This document shows, piece by piece, positions 54,084-63,493 of a DNA stretch of 64,000 nucleotides. Position 1 is the first letter of the stretch. Each line of letters starts with the position of its first letter. The stretch is taken from the NCBI GenBank assembly GCA_031280615.1, contig JAITGO010000013.1, positions 1 through 64,000 on the forward strand. Direction: 5' to 3'. The position numbers and the translations under genes are program-made. Below the pieces are notes generated by a model. It had not been told where the DNA came from, searched no databases, and saw only the letters and a list, made by a program, of their open reading frames with translations. The stretch is from Desulfobulbus sp. GTDB lineage: Bacteria > Desulfobacterota > Desulfobulbia > Desulfobulbales > Desulfobulbaceae.

Positions 54084-55000
54084 TTTCCAATCCGTTTCTT
54101 TTTCAAAAGAGATGCCATCCCGCCGGGCAGAAAAATCAGGGCTGCCACAAAAATCAGAAAACGCCCCACAGGCGCCCATCCCATGCCCACATACGTCGCA
54201 GTCATGGATTCAAAGATACCCAATATCAATCCTCCAAAAATTGCACCGTTAGTCGAACCCAATCCACCCAGAATAGTGATAACAAAGGCTATCAAGGTGA
54301 ACTGCCCACCCATGGAGGGAAAGAGATAGTAAATCGGGATGAACAGGCATCCAGCAGCGCCAACCAGAGCAGACCCCAGGCCAAAGGTAACCACCCGCAT
54401 GAGCTTGACGTTGACGCCCATCAATAGTGCCGAGTCCAGATCTTGAGCCGTTGCACGGATGGATTTACCCGAATCGGTTTTTGACAGAAAAAACCACAAA
54501 GCAATGGTTATGGCCACCGCGATGACAAAAGATACGGTCCAAGGGACGGACAACGACAAGTCAATAGGCGCATTTTCCCAATAATCGGAGAGGTACCAGG
54601 CGCTGGTGGCGTAGCTGACTGGTGTGGCACGATAGTCGGATTTAAAAAAAATGGTCGCCAGGTTCGCCAGCACCATGCCAATGCCCACGGTCAATATCAC
54701 CTGATTTTCCGGCAAGATGGAATCCACTTTCAGCACCGGATTGATCAGGAATTTTTGAATGAAGATACCAAGGAAAAACAATATTGGACTTGCAATGAAC
54801 ACTGACAGATAAGGATCGATTCCAAACAGGGTGAACATCCAGAAGGCAATATACATGCCCACCATCATCAGTTCGCCATGGGCAAGGTTGATAATCTTCA
54901 TCACCCCCATGATCAGCGTCATGCCAATGCCAATCAGCGCATAAAGACCGCCAAGAAGCAATCCTGCGATGAGCGTTTGTAAAAAACTTTCCATAATCAT
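54080..55000 (-). CDS. livH: Branched-chain amino acid ABC transporter permease LivH
   Basis: 306 residues with about 8 helices. LLLGGLYALIGIGMTLIMGV and IINLAHGELMMVGMYIA are the LivH signatures; the ATPase-contact loop is SIRATAQDLDSALLMGVNV. The start may be at 55000 or at the ATG two codons on (54994). Confidence 0.95.
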   Translation of the reverse strand: MIMESFLQTLIAGLLLGGLYALIGIGMTLIMGVMKIINLAHGELMMVGMYIAFWMFTLFGIDPYLSVFIASPILFFLGIFIQKFLINPVLKVDSILPENQVILTVGIGMVLANLATIFFKSDYRATPVSYATSAWYLSDYWENAPIDLSLSVPWTVSFVIAVAITIALWFFLSKTDSGKSIRATAQDLDSALLMGVNVKLMRVVTFGLGSALVGAAGCLFIPIYYLFPSMGGQFTLIAFVITILGGLGSTNGAIFGGLILGIFESMTATYVGMGWAPVGRFLIFVAALIFLPGGMASLLKKKRIGK

Positions 55001-55177
55001 CCTATCCTTCTGGAGAGCAGAAAATATCCATTCCCATGCTGTTCAGCGTGACAATGATAAACCGGTCTCCATCGCTGTTGTTCTTGCTTCTGACTTATCT
55101 CGGTAAACGATTTTGGACTAATATCCGGTCCATCATTTCTTCGGGAATACAGGAAAGGCAGGCTCACTCGTCAACGA

Positions 55178-55214
55178 TGGGGATCGTCCGGAAATAATTA
55201 CCGAACGATCCCCA
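55178..55214 (-). promoter_or_regulatory. Stem-loop between livK and livH
   Basis: TGGGGATCGTCCGG (55178-55191) pairs with 55201-55214, one mismatch (C-A), loop 9 bases. No T-run follows on the minus strand. Such stem-loops behind binding-protein genes commonly stabilise that part of the message so the binding protein is made in excess. Confidence 0.6.
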
Positions 55215-55254
55215 ATAATAGCATACAAATGCGCAAGCAAACTTGCCCCGCCCT

Positions 55255-56448
55255 TTACTTCCTATCTCTCCACTTAGGAATGGGATAGACATATTTGGCG
55301 CTGGCAGTGCTTTCCGGCCAGATGGTCTCGTGCTTGCCGTTGATAACTTGAAGCACCAGCGTTTCCATAAAATTCTGGTTCTGATACCCTTCTTTGTTTT
55401 CAAATTGGATGGGGCCAAAAGCTGTCATCATTTTGGTGGCTTTCATAGCTGCCTGCAGGTCGGCCGGACTCATGCTTTTTGCCCGCTCGATCGCATCCTT
55501 GATGATATAAAGTGCAGAATAGGCTTCTGCCCCGTGGTAGGACGGATAATCACCGAATTTGGCTTTATATTTTTCGGCAAATTCCTTTGCTCCCGGATAC
55601 TTGACCTGGACACTCCACAACGTGGCCGTCACTACGAATTCGGCAGCGTCTTTGGCATTGTTGATGAACTCGGGAATAGCAAAACCTGCAGCACCTCCGG
55701 CAAAAAGTTTGGCTTCAATGCGAAGCTCCTTGATTTGTTTCATCAAAAGAGAGGCGTCCATGACATAGGACACCATGTAAATGACATCGGGCTTTTGCGC
55801 TTTGACCTTAGTCAGAATCGGCTTGAAATCGACGGCGCCTTTTTCATATTTTTCTTTAACCACCACTTTCATTCCGATTTTCTCTCCGTACTTCTCCATT
55901 TCATCCGCGCCGGATGTTCCGAAATCAGAACTCTCATACAAAATGGCGATGGAAGTCGGCTTGACTACCTGAGAGAGAAAAGAACCCAATCCAGCTGCAT
56001 AATATGCATTGGAAGGATTCATCCGAAAAACGTATTCATAATTTTGCTGAGTGATGGCATCATCAGCACCGGTCACCACGAGATAGGGTACCTTTCTCTC
56101 GTTGGCCACTGCTGCAATAGCCTTGGAACAAGAAGAACTGTAATCTCCAAAAATAATCGGCTGCTTTTTGACATCGATCAGTTTCTCAGCGATGGCACGG
56201 GAAATTTCAGGTTTACCCTGCCCATCTTCAAAATAGAGTGAAACGGTTTTGCCCTTGATACCGCCCTTGGCATTAATCTCTTCCATGGCGATTTGATATG
56301 AGCGCATTTCCATTTCACCGAACTTGGCTTGAGCTCCGGTAAGCGGCAAAGGTATGCCCAACTCCAACGTTTCAGCCGCAGCAAGACCGGCGAAAGCGAT
56401 TCCGCATACAGTTGACATCATGAACATCAACATTGAAAAGCGTTTCAT
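55255..56448 (-). CDS. livK: Branched-chain amino acid binding protein LivK
   Basis: 397 residues from ATG 56448, preceded by GGAGGGTGGG. Sec signal peptide to about residue 25 (FMMSTVCGIAFAGLAAAE). Type I periplasmic binding fold: LELGIPLPLTGAQAKFGEME, EDGQGKPEISRAIAEKLI, SCSKAIAAVANERKVPYLVV. It is the first gene of livKHMGF. Substrate may be leucine-type amino acids or other small acids; the family is broad. Confidence 0.94.
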   Translation of the reverse strand: MKRFSMLMFMMSTVCGIAFAGLAAAETLELGIPLPLTGAQAKFGEMEMRSYQIAMEEINAKGGIKGKTVSLYFEDGQGKPEISRAIAEKLIDVKKQPIIFGDYSSSCSKAIAAVANERKVPYLVVTGADDAITQQNYEYVFRMNPSNAYYAAGLGSFLSQVVKPTSIAILYESSDFGTSGADEMEKYGEKIGMKVVVKEKYEKGAVDFKPILTKVKAQKPDVIYMVSYVMDASLLMKQIKELRIEAKLFAGGAAGFAIPEFINNAKDAAEFVVTATLWSVQVKYPGAKEFAEKYKAKFGDYPSYHGAEAYSALYIIKDAIERAKSMSPADLQAAMKATKMMTAFGPIQFENKEGYQNQNFMETLVLQVINGKHETIWPESTASAKYVYPIPKWRDRK

Positions 56449-56934
56449 ATCCCACCCTCCATTTTGTTTTTTTTGCGTGAAAAGACCTGGAAACTTCCCC
56501 CTATCGACAGGAGGAAACACTAACAACATTGCAAAATTCGAATAATTACGCCTAAGTATAGAGAAATGATCAATGCCACCTGGGCACAAAGAAAAGCTAT
56601 ATTAGAGTAAATCGCTCCTGATCATTATAAAAATCTTCCTTAAATGCAAATAATCTATTCCAGAATTCGGTATATTTTTCACGTCTTTCTCGACAGAGAT
56701 TGCGGCAATGCATCTAACACATTGACTTCACTTGTAAATAAAAAGCTTTTCCTTGTTTGTATTGTTGGCGCACCGAGTCGTGTCACAGCGAGTTGCTCAT
56801 CCGAATCAGCCTCTCTCGCTGCACTGCGCACCAAAAATTATGTTAGCAAAATGAAGACCAGCAGGGCGACCACGGACAACTGCAATAATTTCAGCAAGAT
56901 AGTAAAATCAATTGCCGGTAGCACTAGCAAAACA

Positions 56935-56980
56935 GGCGGATTTCCGCCAAACGACCCGCTACCAGATGGGGAAATCCGCC
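56935..56980. promoter_or_regulatory. Inverted repeat upstream of the Cache kinase operon
   Basis: GGCGGATTTCC (56935-56945) and GGAAATCCGCC (56970-56980) are perfect inverted copies with 24 bases between. It lies 50-100 bases before the possible -24/-12 promoter, the right range for an NtrC-type activator site. Confidence 0.45.
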
Positions 56981-57031
56981 CAATTACCGTTCACGGTTCT
57001 GTGTCGAAATAAAATCACACAAACTTCCACA

Positions 57032-57046
57032 TTGGCATGCTCTTTG
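57032..57046 (+). promoter_or_regulatory. Possible sigma-54 promoter of the kinase/regulator operon
   Basis: TGGCAT-N5-TTGT (57032-57046) differs from the consensus TGGCAC-N5-TTGC at two bases, including C of the -12 GC. It is 74 bases before the kinase ATG. Confidence 0.4.
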
Positions 57047-57119
57047 TTTCATTTTCCGGAAAACAACGTCACATTGTTCCAGCAGGACAGGCCTGGTTTT
57101 CCAGAACAAGAGGTTCTTC

Positions 57120-59000
57120 ATGCACGCTATCAGAAAAAAACTTTCCCATCGTTTTTTTGCCTTCATGATCCTGCTTGCGCTTACGCCGGTCGGGATCACC
57201 GGTTATGTGACGTATCTCCTTGCGCAGCGTGCCCTGACCACCACCGGCGGCCAGCACCTGATGACCATTGCCGAGGATCACGCCAAGCACGTGGATGCGT
57301 GGGTCCGCGAGCGTCTGGACGACATTCGCCTGTTGGCGAAACTGCCCGCTCTTCGCGAGGCCTGCGCGGATGCCTGCTGGCTGACGGACATAAAACAATC
57401 TTCCCATAACTACCTCGCCCTGCTGAACAGAGCCACAGACTCCACCAAAACGCGCCCGCCGGCATACAAAAACGTTTTCATTGTTTCGCCCGCACGGGAG
57501 ATCCTCGCGGCTTCGACCAACAAGGAGACCGGCCCGCCTCCCGATTTCAAACATGAATCGGTGCTGGATCGCCTGCACGACGATCAAGAAACTGCCTTTG
57601 GCCAGATTTACCCCGATGACCGGAAAAATTGGGTGATGGACATCGCGGTCCGGGTTCGTTCGGAGCAAGGCAAAACCGTTGCCTTTATTGTGGCCACGTT
57701 AAATCTCTCGCTGGCAATCGACCCCGTGATGACCGACCTGAGTGGGCTCGGGCAAACAGGCGATGCCTATTTGGTCGATAAAAACGGCCAGATGATTTCA
57801 CAGTCGCGCTTCTTGAGCAGCACCGAGATTTCTTCCAAAAAGATAAAGACATACGGTGTCGAGCAAGCCCTTCTGGGCAAAACCGGCACAGCGGTCTACG
57901 AGAACTACGCGGGAAAAAAAGTTATGGGTGCCTTTCTCTGGCTCCCAGCGTATGAATGGGTAATGCTGACGGAGATGACCCTGGAGGAGACGCTGTGGCC
58001 GCTGCAATGGATCAGGGCGATCATCCTGGCGGCCAGCGCCCTGGTCATGGTTATCTGTCTGCTTATGGCCTATATCGTCAGCAGACGAGTGGTTCGCCCC
58101 ATTGTCGCGATGGCGGAAGCCTCCCAGCGCATGGCCGAAGGCGAGCTGGAACAGCGGGTAACCGATGCCGGCGACGATGAGATTGGGATATTGGCATCGA
58201 ATTTCAATAATATGGCGCAACAATTGTCCCTCTCCGTTTCCGCACTGCAGCGCAAGGAAGAATCCCTGCAGAAGGCGTACAACGAACTCAAGACGGCCCA
58301 GGCCCAACTGGTGCAATCCGAAAAAATGGCTGCAATCGGCGAGTTGGTCGCCAGCGTGGCCCATGAAATGCGCAACCCCCTCACTTCGATCAAGTTGAAT
58401 ATCCAGATCATTGGCCGCTCGCTGCTCCAGGGCTCGTCGCTGCGCGAGCATTACGAAATAGCACTCAACCAAGTCTCGCAGCTCGACCGTATGTTCAGCG
58501 ATCTCTTGAATTACAGCCGGCCGCTGACGCTTACGATCGTCTCGGTTTCCCTGGCCGAACTGTGCGAGAAATCGTTGGCGACCTTGCGAGAAGCCCTGTC
58601 TTCCCGTCATGTCCACGTCCATCGGGAGTATGCGCCCGATATCCCCGACGTGAAGGTCGACCCGGTCAAAATCGAGCAGGTGCTGGGCAATATTCTCAAA
58701 AATGCGGTGGAAGCAAGCGCCGACGGCGAATCCATCGCGCTCGTCTTCGGCAAATCCCGGATCGAGGGGGCGGATTGTGCCACCCTTACCATCACCGATC
58801 ATGGCGCAGGCATTTCGCCCCGCCATCTGCAGACCATCTTTCAGCCCTTTTTCACCACAAAACAGAAAGGCACGGGGTTGGGGTTGAGCATTGTCAAAAA
58901 AATCATGGACGCCCATGGCGGCACGCTTCAGGTGACAAGCCTCGAAGGCGGAGGAACGACCTTTCTCCTGGCCTTTCCCATGGAACGAGAAGGCCTATGA
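57120..59000 (+). CDS. Cache-domain sensor histidine kinase
   Basis: 626 residues. TM1 at about 13-35, a periplasmic double-Cache domain (YKNVFIVSPAREILAASTNK, GDAYLVDKNGQMISQSRF), TM2 at about 296-320, HAMP (RPIVAMAEASQRMAEGELEQ), HisKA (GELVASVAHEMRNPLTSIKL) and HATPase (GTGLGLSIVKKIMDAHGGTL). It is the NtrB/ZraS-like partner of the regulator it overlaps (ATGA). Location before a metal-type efflux operon suggests it senses metal or envelope stress; the ligand cannot be read from sequence. Confidence 0.93.
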   Translation: MHAIRKKLSHRFFAFMILLALTPVGITGYVTYLLAQRALTTTGGQHLMTIAEDHAKHVDAWVRERLDDIRLLAKLPALREACADACWLTDIKQSSHNYLALLNRATDSTKTRPPAYKNVFIVSPAREILAASTNKETGPPPDFKHESVLDRLHDDQETAFGQIYPDDRKNWVMDIAVRVRSEQGKTVAFIVATLNLSLAIDPVMTDLSGLGQTGDAYLVDKNGQMISQSRFLSSTEISSKKIKTYGVEQALLGKTGTAVYENYAGKKVMGAFLWLPAYEWVMLTEMTLEETLWPLQWIRAIILAASALVMVICLLMAYIVSRRVVRPIVAMAEASQRMAEGELEQRVTDAGDDEIGILASNFNNMAQQLSLSVSALQRKEESLQKAYNELKTAQAQLVQSEKMAAIGELVASVAHEMRNPLTSIKLNIQIIGRSLLQGSSLREHYEIALNQVSQLDRMFSDLLNYSRPLTLTIVSVSLAELCEKSLATLREALSSRHVHVHREYAPDIPDVKVDPVKIEQVLGNILKNAVEASADGESIALVFGKSRIEGADCATLTITDHGAGISPRHLQTIFQPFFTTKQKGTGLGLSIVKKIMDAHGGTLQVTSLEGGGTTFLLAFPMEREGL

Positions 59001-60358
59001 AAAAAATACTGGTAATTGACGACGATCCCTCGTTGGCCCGCACCCTCGAACTGTATTTCAAGGGCAAGGGCTACAGGGTCGAGGTGGCCAATGCCGGGAT
59101 CAATGGCTTGAAACTTTGGCACACCGCAGAGCCCGACATGGTGCTCATGGATGTCCAGCTGCCCGATCTCGACGGCCCGGAAGTGCTGGCCAAGGCCAAG
59201 GAAGAGCGGCTCGGCGGCGATGTCATCATGATCACCGCCTTCCACGATACCGATGCCACCCTCAAGGCAATCCGCCTCGGGGCAGCCGATTATCTCTACA
59301 AACCCATCGACCTGGATGCGCTCGATCTGCTGCTGGAAAAGATCCTGGTCCAGCGCCAGCAACAGGAACGCATGACCAGGCTGTGCCATGTCATCTCGGA
59401 ATCGTACAAGCCGGATCAGCTGATAGGCCGCAGCGCCCGCATGCTGGCGGTGATCAAGGCCATCGCCCAAGTGGCCTCAAGCCGGACGAATGTATTGATC
59501 GAGGGTGAAACCGGGACCGGCAAGGAATTGGTCGCCCGGACCATCCACCATGCCTCGTGCCCGGAAGAGCCCTTCATTGCCATCAACTGCGCGGCCATAG
59601 TGGGCACGCTCCTGGAAAGCGAACTGTTCGGCCATGAAAAAGGGGCGTTCACCGGGGCGGTGCACCGCAAGATCGGCAAGTTGGAATATGCCGGCCACGG
59701 GACCGTGTTTCTGGACGAAATCGGCGAACTGCCTCTGGAATTCCAGGCCAAGCTGTTGCGCGTTTTGCAGGAACGGGAGATCCAGCGGGTGGGTGGAGTC
59801 CAGACCGTTCCCCTGCAGGCCAGGGTCGTTGCCGCGACGAATCGGGATTTAAACGAGATGGTGCAGCACAAGACCTTCCGCGAAGACCTCTATTTCCGCC
59901 TGCAGGTCTTCTCCATCCAAATCCCGCCCCTGCGCGAACGGAAAGAAGACATCGTTCCCCTGACGGAATATTTTCTCCATCGTTTGAACCAGGAAATGCA
60001 CAAGCATGTGCGCCGGATTCCCAACGCATATCTATCCGAATTTCAAGCTTACGATTGGCCGGGAAACATTCGGGAATTGCAGAACGTGCTCCATCGGGGG
60101 CTGATTATTTCGACCAGCGATACCCTGGAGCTCGACGAAAACTGGAGAATCGACAAACATGCCGTCCCCAAAAAAGACGGTTTGCGACAGGACGGGGCCG
60201 ATGTATTGATCAGCCTCGAGGCATTGGAGCGAACCCACATCGACAAGGTCTTGCGATTCACCCGATGGAATTTTGGCGAGGCCTGCGCTATCCTGGGAAT
60301 AAGCAGACCCACGCTGAGAAAAAAAATTCACGATTACCGGCTGGAAGAAGGCGATTGA
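58997..60358 (+). CDS. NtrC-family sigma-54 response regulator
   Basis: 453 residues. Receiver with Asp52 (MVLMDVQLPDLDG), AAA+ domain with Walker A GETGTGKE (170-177), intact GAFTGA (216-221), and Fis-type HTH at the end (FGEACAILGISRPTLRKKIH). The ATG overlaps the kinase stop. It would activate sigma-54 promoters; the closest one, at 60737, precedes the efflux operon, so a ZraR-like control of that operon is likely. Confidence 0.95.
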   Translation: MKKILVIDDDPSLARTLELYFKGKGYRVEVANAGINGLKLWHTAEPDMVLMDVQLPDLDGPEVLAKAKEERLGGDVIMITAFHDTDATLKAIRLGAADYLYKPIDLDALDLLLEKILVQRQQQERMTRLCHVISESYKPDQLIGRSARMLAVIKAIAQVASSRTNVLIEGETGTGKELVARTIHHASCPEEPFIAINCAAIVGTLLESELFGHEKGAFTGAVHRKIGKLEYAGHGTVFLDEIGELPLEFQAKLLRVLQEREIQRVGGVQTVPLQARVVAATNRDLNEMVQHKTFREDLYFRLQVFSIQIPPLRERKEDIVPLTEYFLHRLNQEMHKHVRRIPNAYLSEFQAYDWPGNIRELQNVLHRGLIISTSDTLELDENWRIDKHAVPKKDGLRQDGADVLISLEALERTHIDKVLRFTRWNFGEACAILGISRPTLRKKIHDYRLEEGD

Positions 60359-60618
60359 AGACAACGAACCGGCCGTGTTTTTTACGCTGCAGGAGCCGGT
60401 TGACCGCACGAGATCCCTCGCTGCGTTCAAGATGATAAGGTCCCCGCACCATCACCGCCCGCCATCCCCCTCTCGACAACGAACCCAGCCCCATTTACCA
60501 TCACATTTTCCACCAACCGCCGCTCCCTTTCCCTGCGACTGAAATTTTCTTTCCATCCATTGAAAGATTCTTTCACCTCCTTTGCCACCTCGATTCCGGC
60601 AACTGGGCCGGGATGGTC

Positions 60619-60648
60619 CGTGCCCTTCATCCGCAAGGGCGGGGCACG
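60619..60648. promoter_or_regulatory. Inverted repeat upstream of the sigma-54 promoter
   Basis: CGTGCCC (60619-60625) and GGGCACG (60642-60648) flank an inner pair GCCCTT (60622-60627) and AAGGGC (60635-60640). It is centred about 105 bases before the -24 box, a typical place for an NtrC-type activator. Confidence 0.45.
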
Positions 60649-60736
60649 AATCCAGCCAACTGGTACGAGCTATTTGTTCATTGATTTCACTCTGTTTTAC
60701 GCCAGGCCCGTTTTTGCCCGCCAGCGACCTGTAAAA

Positions 60737-60751
60737 TGGCACGTTGCTTGC
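60737..60751 (+). promoter_or_regulatory. Sigma-54 (-24/-12) promoter of the efflux operon
   Basis: TGGCAC-GTTGC-TTGC matches the sigma-54 consensus fully, with GG and GC 10 bases apart. It is 90 bases before the first efflux gene and downstream of an NtrC-type regulator gene. Confidence 0.88.
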
Positions 60752-60840
60752 GCTAAGGGAGACGAAACAATCGTGCTTGCTCTTGAGGTCCATGGATTTC
60801 AGCGGCCCGATCCCGAACAACATTCAAACCAAACGCAGCC

Positions 60841-62238
60841 ATGCACAAACAGTTCATCTGGGGGATATGCCTTGCCGTGGCCCTGAGCGGTTGCGCCGGA
60901 GCCAAGCGCCCATCGGCAGCAATTTCTCCGCCCCAGCAAGCTCCGCCGGAAAAATACCCGCCTCCGACACCTTCCCTTGAAACCCAAAAACCAGACCGAG
61001 CCATCGCGACAATGCAGCCGATCGCGGGGGTACTCACCCTCGACAAGGCCCTGGCGCAAACCTTGATGGGCAGTCCGGAGCTGGCCGCCATATCCTGGGA
61101 CAGCAAAATCGGCGAAGCAAGGATGCTGCAGGCAGGTTTGCTGCCCAATCCCGAAATCAGCTACGAACTGTCCGATTTTGGCGGATCCGGGGTGTACAGC
61201 GGCTTGAACGGTTCCTCCTCTTTGGTCCAGTTGGGGCAGCTCGTCGAATTGGGGGGAAAACGGTCCAAACGAACCCATTTGGCGGCCGTGGAAAAAGAGT
61301 TGGCCGATTGGGACATCGAAAGCAAAAAGCTCGATGTCCTGGCCGAGACCAACCGGAATTTTCTCGATGTGTTGACCGGCCAGGAAAAAATCGGCTTGAC
61401 GGCAGAGCTGGTCCGCCTGGCCGAACGTGCCCGCGATACCGTGCTGGAGCGCGTGCAGGCGGGCAAGGTATCGCCGCTGGAAGGCACCAAGGCTGGGGTC
61501 GCGCTCTCCGAAACTCGCATTCAATTGACCCGGGCTCAAAACGAACTCGCTGCGGCGCGCAGCCGTCTGGCGGCAAGCATGGGGCTGGAAACCGCCAGCT
61601 TTCAACGGGTGAGCGGCAAGTTGGAGACGCTTGCCCCCATTCCGTCGGCCGAGGACTTGAACGCCTACCTGGATCGCAACCCCGACATTGCCCGCTGGGT
61701 CAAGGAAAAGGAACAGCGCGACGCCGCGCTTGCCATGGAAAAGGCCAAGCGAATTCCCGATGTCACGATCAGCGGCGGGATGCAGTATTACGCCGATACC
61801 GACGATTCCGCCCTGCTGGTCGGCATCTCCGTTCCCTTGCCCCTCTTCGACCGCAACCAGGGAAATATCGCCGAGGCCGAACACCGGCGGGCCAAGGCGC
61901 GCGAGGAATCGCGCAGCTCCCGCACCAAAGCCGTAACAACCTTGAGCGATGCCTATCGGATGCTGGCCTCCTCCTACGCCGAATCGAAAAGCCTGCAGGA
62001 CGACATCGTTCCCGCCGCCCAAAAGGTTTTCGCGGACACCGAGGAAGGCTTTCGGGAAGGTAAGTTCGACTTTCTGGAATTGCTGGATGCGCAGCGGACG
62101 CTATTCACGGCCAAAGAAAGCTACATCGCGTCGTTGTCCAACTATCACAAGGCGGTCGTGGATGTCGAGCGGTTGATCGCGACCCCGCTGGCAGAAGTAT
62201 CCGCCGCACGTCCACACCCAAGAGGCGCCCGATCATGA
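60841..62238 (+). CDS. czcC: Outer-membrane efflux protein (CzcC/TolC family)
   Basis: 465 residues. The signal MHKQFIWGICLAVALSGC has a lipobox, then a proline-rich linker and the TolC-type helical repeats (GLLPNPEISYELSDFGG, NRNFLDVLTGQEKIGLTAEL, FREGKFDFLELLDAQRTLF). It forms the outer-membrane channel of an RND tripartite pump. Its stop overlaps the next start (ATGA). The metal specificity (Cu/Ag or Co/Zn/Cd) is not visible here. Confidence 0.92.
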   Translation: MHKQFIWGICLAVALSGCAGAKRPSAAISPPQQAPPEKYPPPTPSLETQKPDRAIATMQPIAGVLTLDKALAQTLMGSPELAAISWDSKIGEARMLQAGLLPNPEISYELSDFGGSGVYSGLNGSSSLVQLGQLVELGGKRSKRTHLAAVEKELADWDIESKKLDVLAETNRNFLDVLTGQEKIGLTAELVRLAERARDTVLERVQAGKVSPLEGTKAGVALSETRIQLTRAQNELAAARSRLAASMGLETASFQRVSGKLETLAPIPSAEDLNAYLDRNPDIARWVKEKEQRDAALAMEKAKRIPDVTISGGMQYYADTDDSALLVGISVPLPLFDRNQGNIAEAEHRRAKAREESRSSRTKAVTTLSDAYRMLASSYAESKSLQDDIVPAAQKVFADTEEGFREGKFDFLELLDAQRTLFTAKESYIASLSNYHKAVVDVERLIATPLAEVSAARPHPRGARS

Positions 62239-63482
62239 AACGAACGACACTGCTGATGGGCCTGGGAACCGGCCTGCTGTTCTCCATCGCAACCGGCACC
62301 CTGCCTGACGTATCGAAAATAGCCACGGCCTACGGGCAGGAAACGGGAACAACGCCCGATACCGCGCCGCAGCCGGCATCGCCCCGTGCGGAACAGGAGG
62401 GCGAGGAGGCGGAGAACGATACGATCCACCTTTCCGCGGCAGAGCAGCAACGGTTTGGCATCCAGTTGGCACAGGCCGGACCGGGCAAGTTGCACGACTA
62501 TCTTGAGTTGCAAGGCGAGGTAAGCATCAATAGCGATCGATTGGCCCACGTTGTCCCAAGGTTGTCCGGCATTGTCCGAGAGGTGCGGAAGAGCGTGGGC
62601 GATGTCGTCCGCCAGGGCGAGGTTCTGGCGGTGATCGAAAGCCGGGAACTTGCCGACGCCCAGGCCGAGTATCTTGCGGCCAGCGAAAGACTGGCCCTGG
62701 CCCGGGCGAAGTTTGTCCGCGAAGAGCGGCTTTGGCAAAAAAAAATATCGGCGGAACAGGATTATCTCGACGCCAGGCAAGCGGTCGCCGAATTCGACAT
62801 CGCCGCGCGCACGGCCAGGCAAAAGCTGCATTCGCTCGGCCTGACGGACGAACATATCCGCCTCCTGGCCAAGCGCCAGCCCGACTCGTCCTACACCCGC
62901 TTTGAGATCGTCGCGCCCTTCGACGGCTCGATCATCGAGAAGCACATCACTCTGGGCGAAGCTTTGAAAGAGGACGCCGACGCATTCATGATCGCGGATC
63001 TCAACACCGTCTGGGTCAATTTCAATGTCTACCCCAAGGATCTGCGCCATATCCGCCCGGGCCAGGCGATCTTCATCGCCACCGGCCAGGACGATCCGGA
63101 TGTCGAGGCCACCATCGCCTATGTCGCGCCGGTGGTGAACGAGGCCACCCGGACCGCCCTGGCCCGGACGATCCTGCCCAACCCCGCCGGGCTGTGGCGC
63201 TCGGGCATGTTCGTGACCGCCCGGGTGGTGGTCGGCGACGGCGAGGAGGTGCCGCTGGTGGTGCCGAAAACAGCGCTCCAGACCGTAGAGGAAAAGACCG
63301 CGGTCTTCGTTGCAACCCCTGAAGGTTTCGAGGCAAGTCCCGTGCAAACCGGGCGGGTCAATGCGACCCATGTGGAGATCGTCTCCGGCCTTTCCGCCGG
63401 GACCAGCTATGCCTTTGCCGGCACCTTCACCCTCAAGGCGCAGCTTGCCAAGGGCGCCTTTGGCGACGGACACGCTCACTGA
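62235..63482 (+). CDS. czcB: RND efflux periplasmic adaptor (CzcB family)
   Basis: 415 residues with an N-terminal signal segment (MKRTTLLMGLGTGLLFSIAT). Order: beta barrel strand, lipoyl half (VVPRLSGIVREVRKSVGDVV), alpha hairpin (about 135-190), second lipoyl half (FEIVAPFDGSIIEKHITLGE) and membrane-proximal domain. It connects the inner pump with CzcC. The end GDGHAH is slightly His-rich. Confidence 0.93.
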   Translation: MKRTTLLMGLGTGLLFSIATGTLPDVSKIATAYGQETGTTPDTAPQPASPRAEQEGEEAENDTIHLSAAEQQRFGIQLAQAGPGKLHDYLELQGEVSINSDRLAHVVPRLSGIVREVRKSVGDVVRQGEVLAVIESRELADAQAEYLAASERLALARAKFVREERLWQKKISAEQDYLDARQAVAEFDIAARTARQKLHSLGLTDEHIRLLAKRQPDSSYTRFEIVAPFDGSIIEKHITLGEALKEDADAFMIADLNTVWVNFNVYPKDLRHIRPGQAIFIATGQDDPDVEATIAYVAPVVNEATRTALARTILPNPAGLWRSGMFVTARVVVGDGEEVPLVVPKTALQTVEEKTAVFVATPEGFEASPVQTGRVNATHVEIVSGLSAGTSYAFAGTFTLKAQLAKGAFGDGHAH

Positions 63483-63493
63483 GGGGAGAGGCC

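Larger units (their letters stand above)
56449..57119. other. Intergenic region between livK and the Cache kinase
   Basis: 671 bases between divergent genes. It holds the 11-bp inverted repeat at 56935-56980 and a possible sigma-54 promoter at 57032. A 122-residue plus-strand frame (56644-57012) has no recognisable domain or ribosome site and is not called. Confidence 0.55.
60359..60840. other. Control region of the efflux operon
   Basis: 482 bases without a supported gene. It carries the inverted repeat at 60619-60648 and the sigma-54 promoter at 60737-60751. Minus-strand frames here show no domains. Confidence 0.6.

Noticed and set aside
56644..57012. 122-residue plus-strand frame between livK and the Cache kinase
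   Set aside because: No ribosome site, no domain, and it contains the 56935-56980 inverted repeat.
60452..60823. Minus-strand frame in the efflux control region
   Set aside because: It covers the sigma-54 promoter and inverted repeat and shows no known domain.
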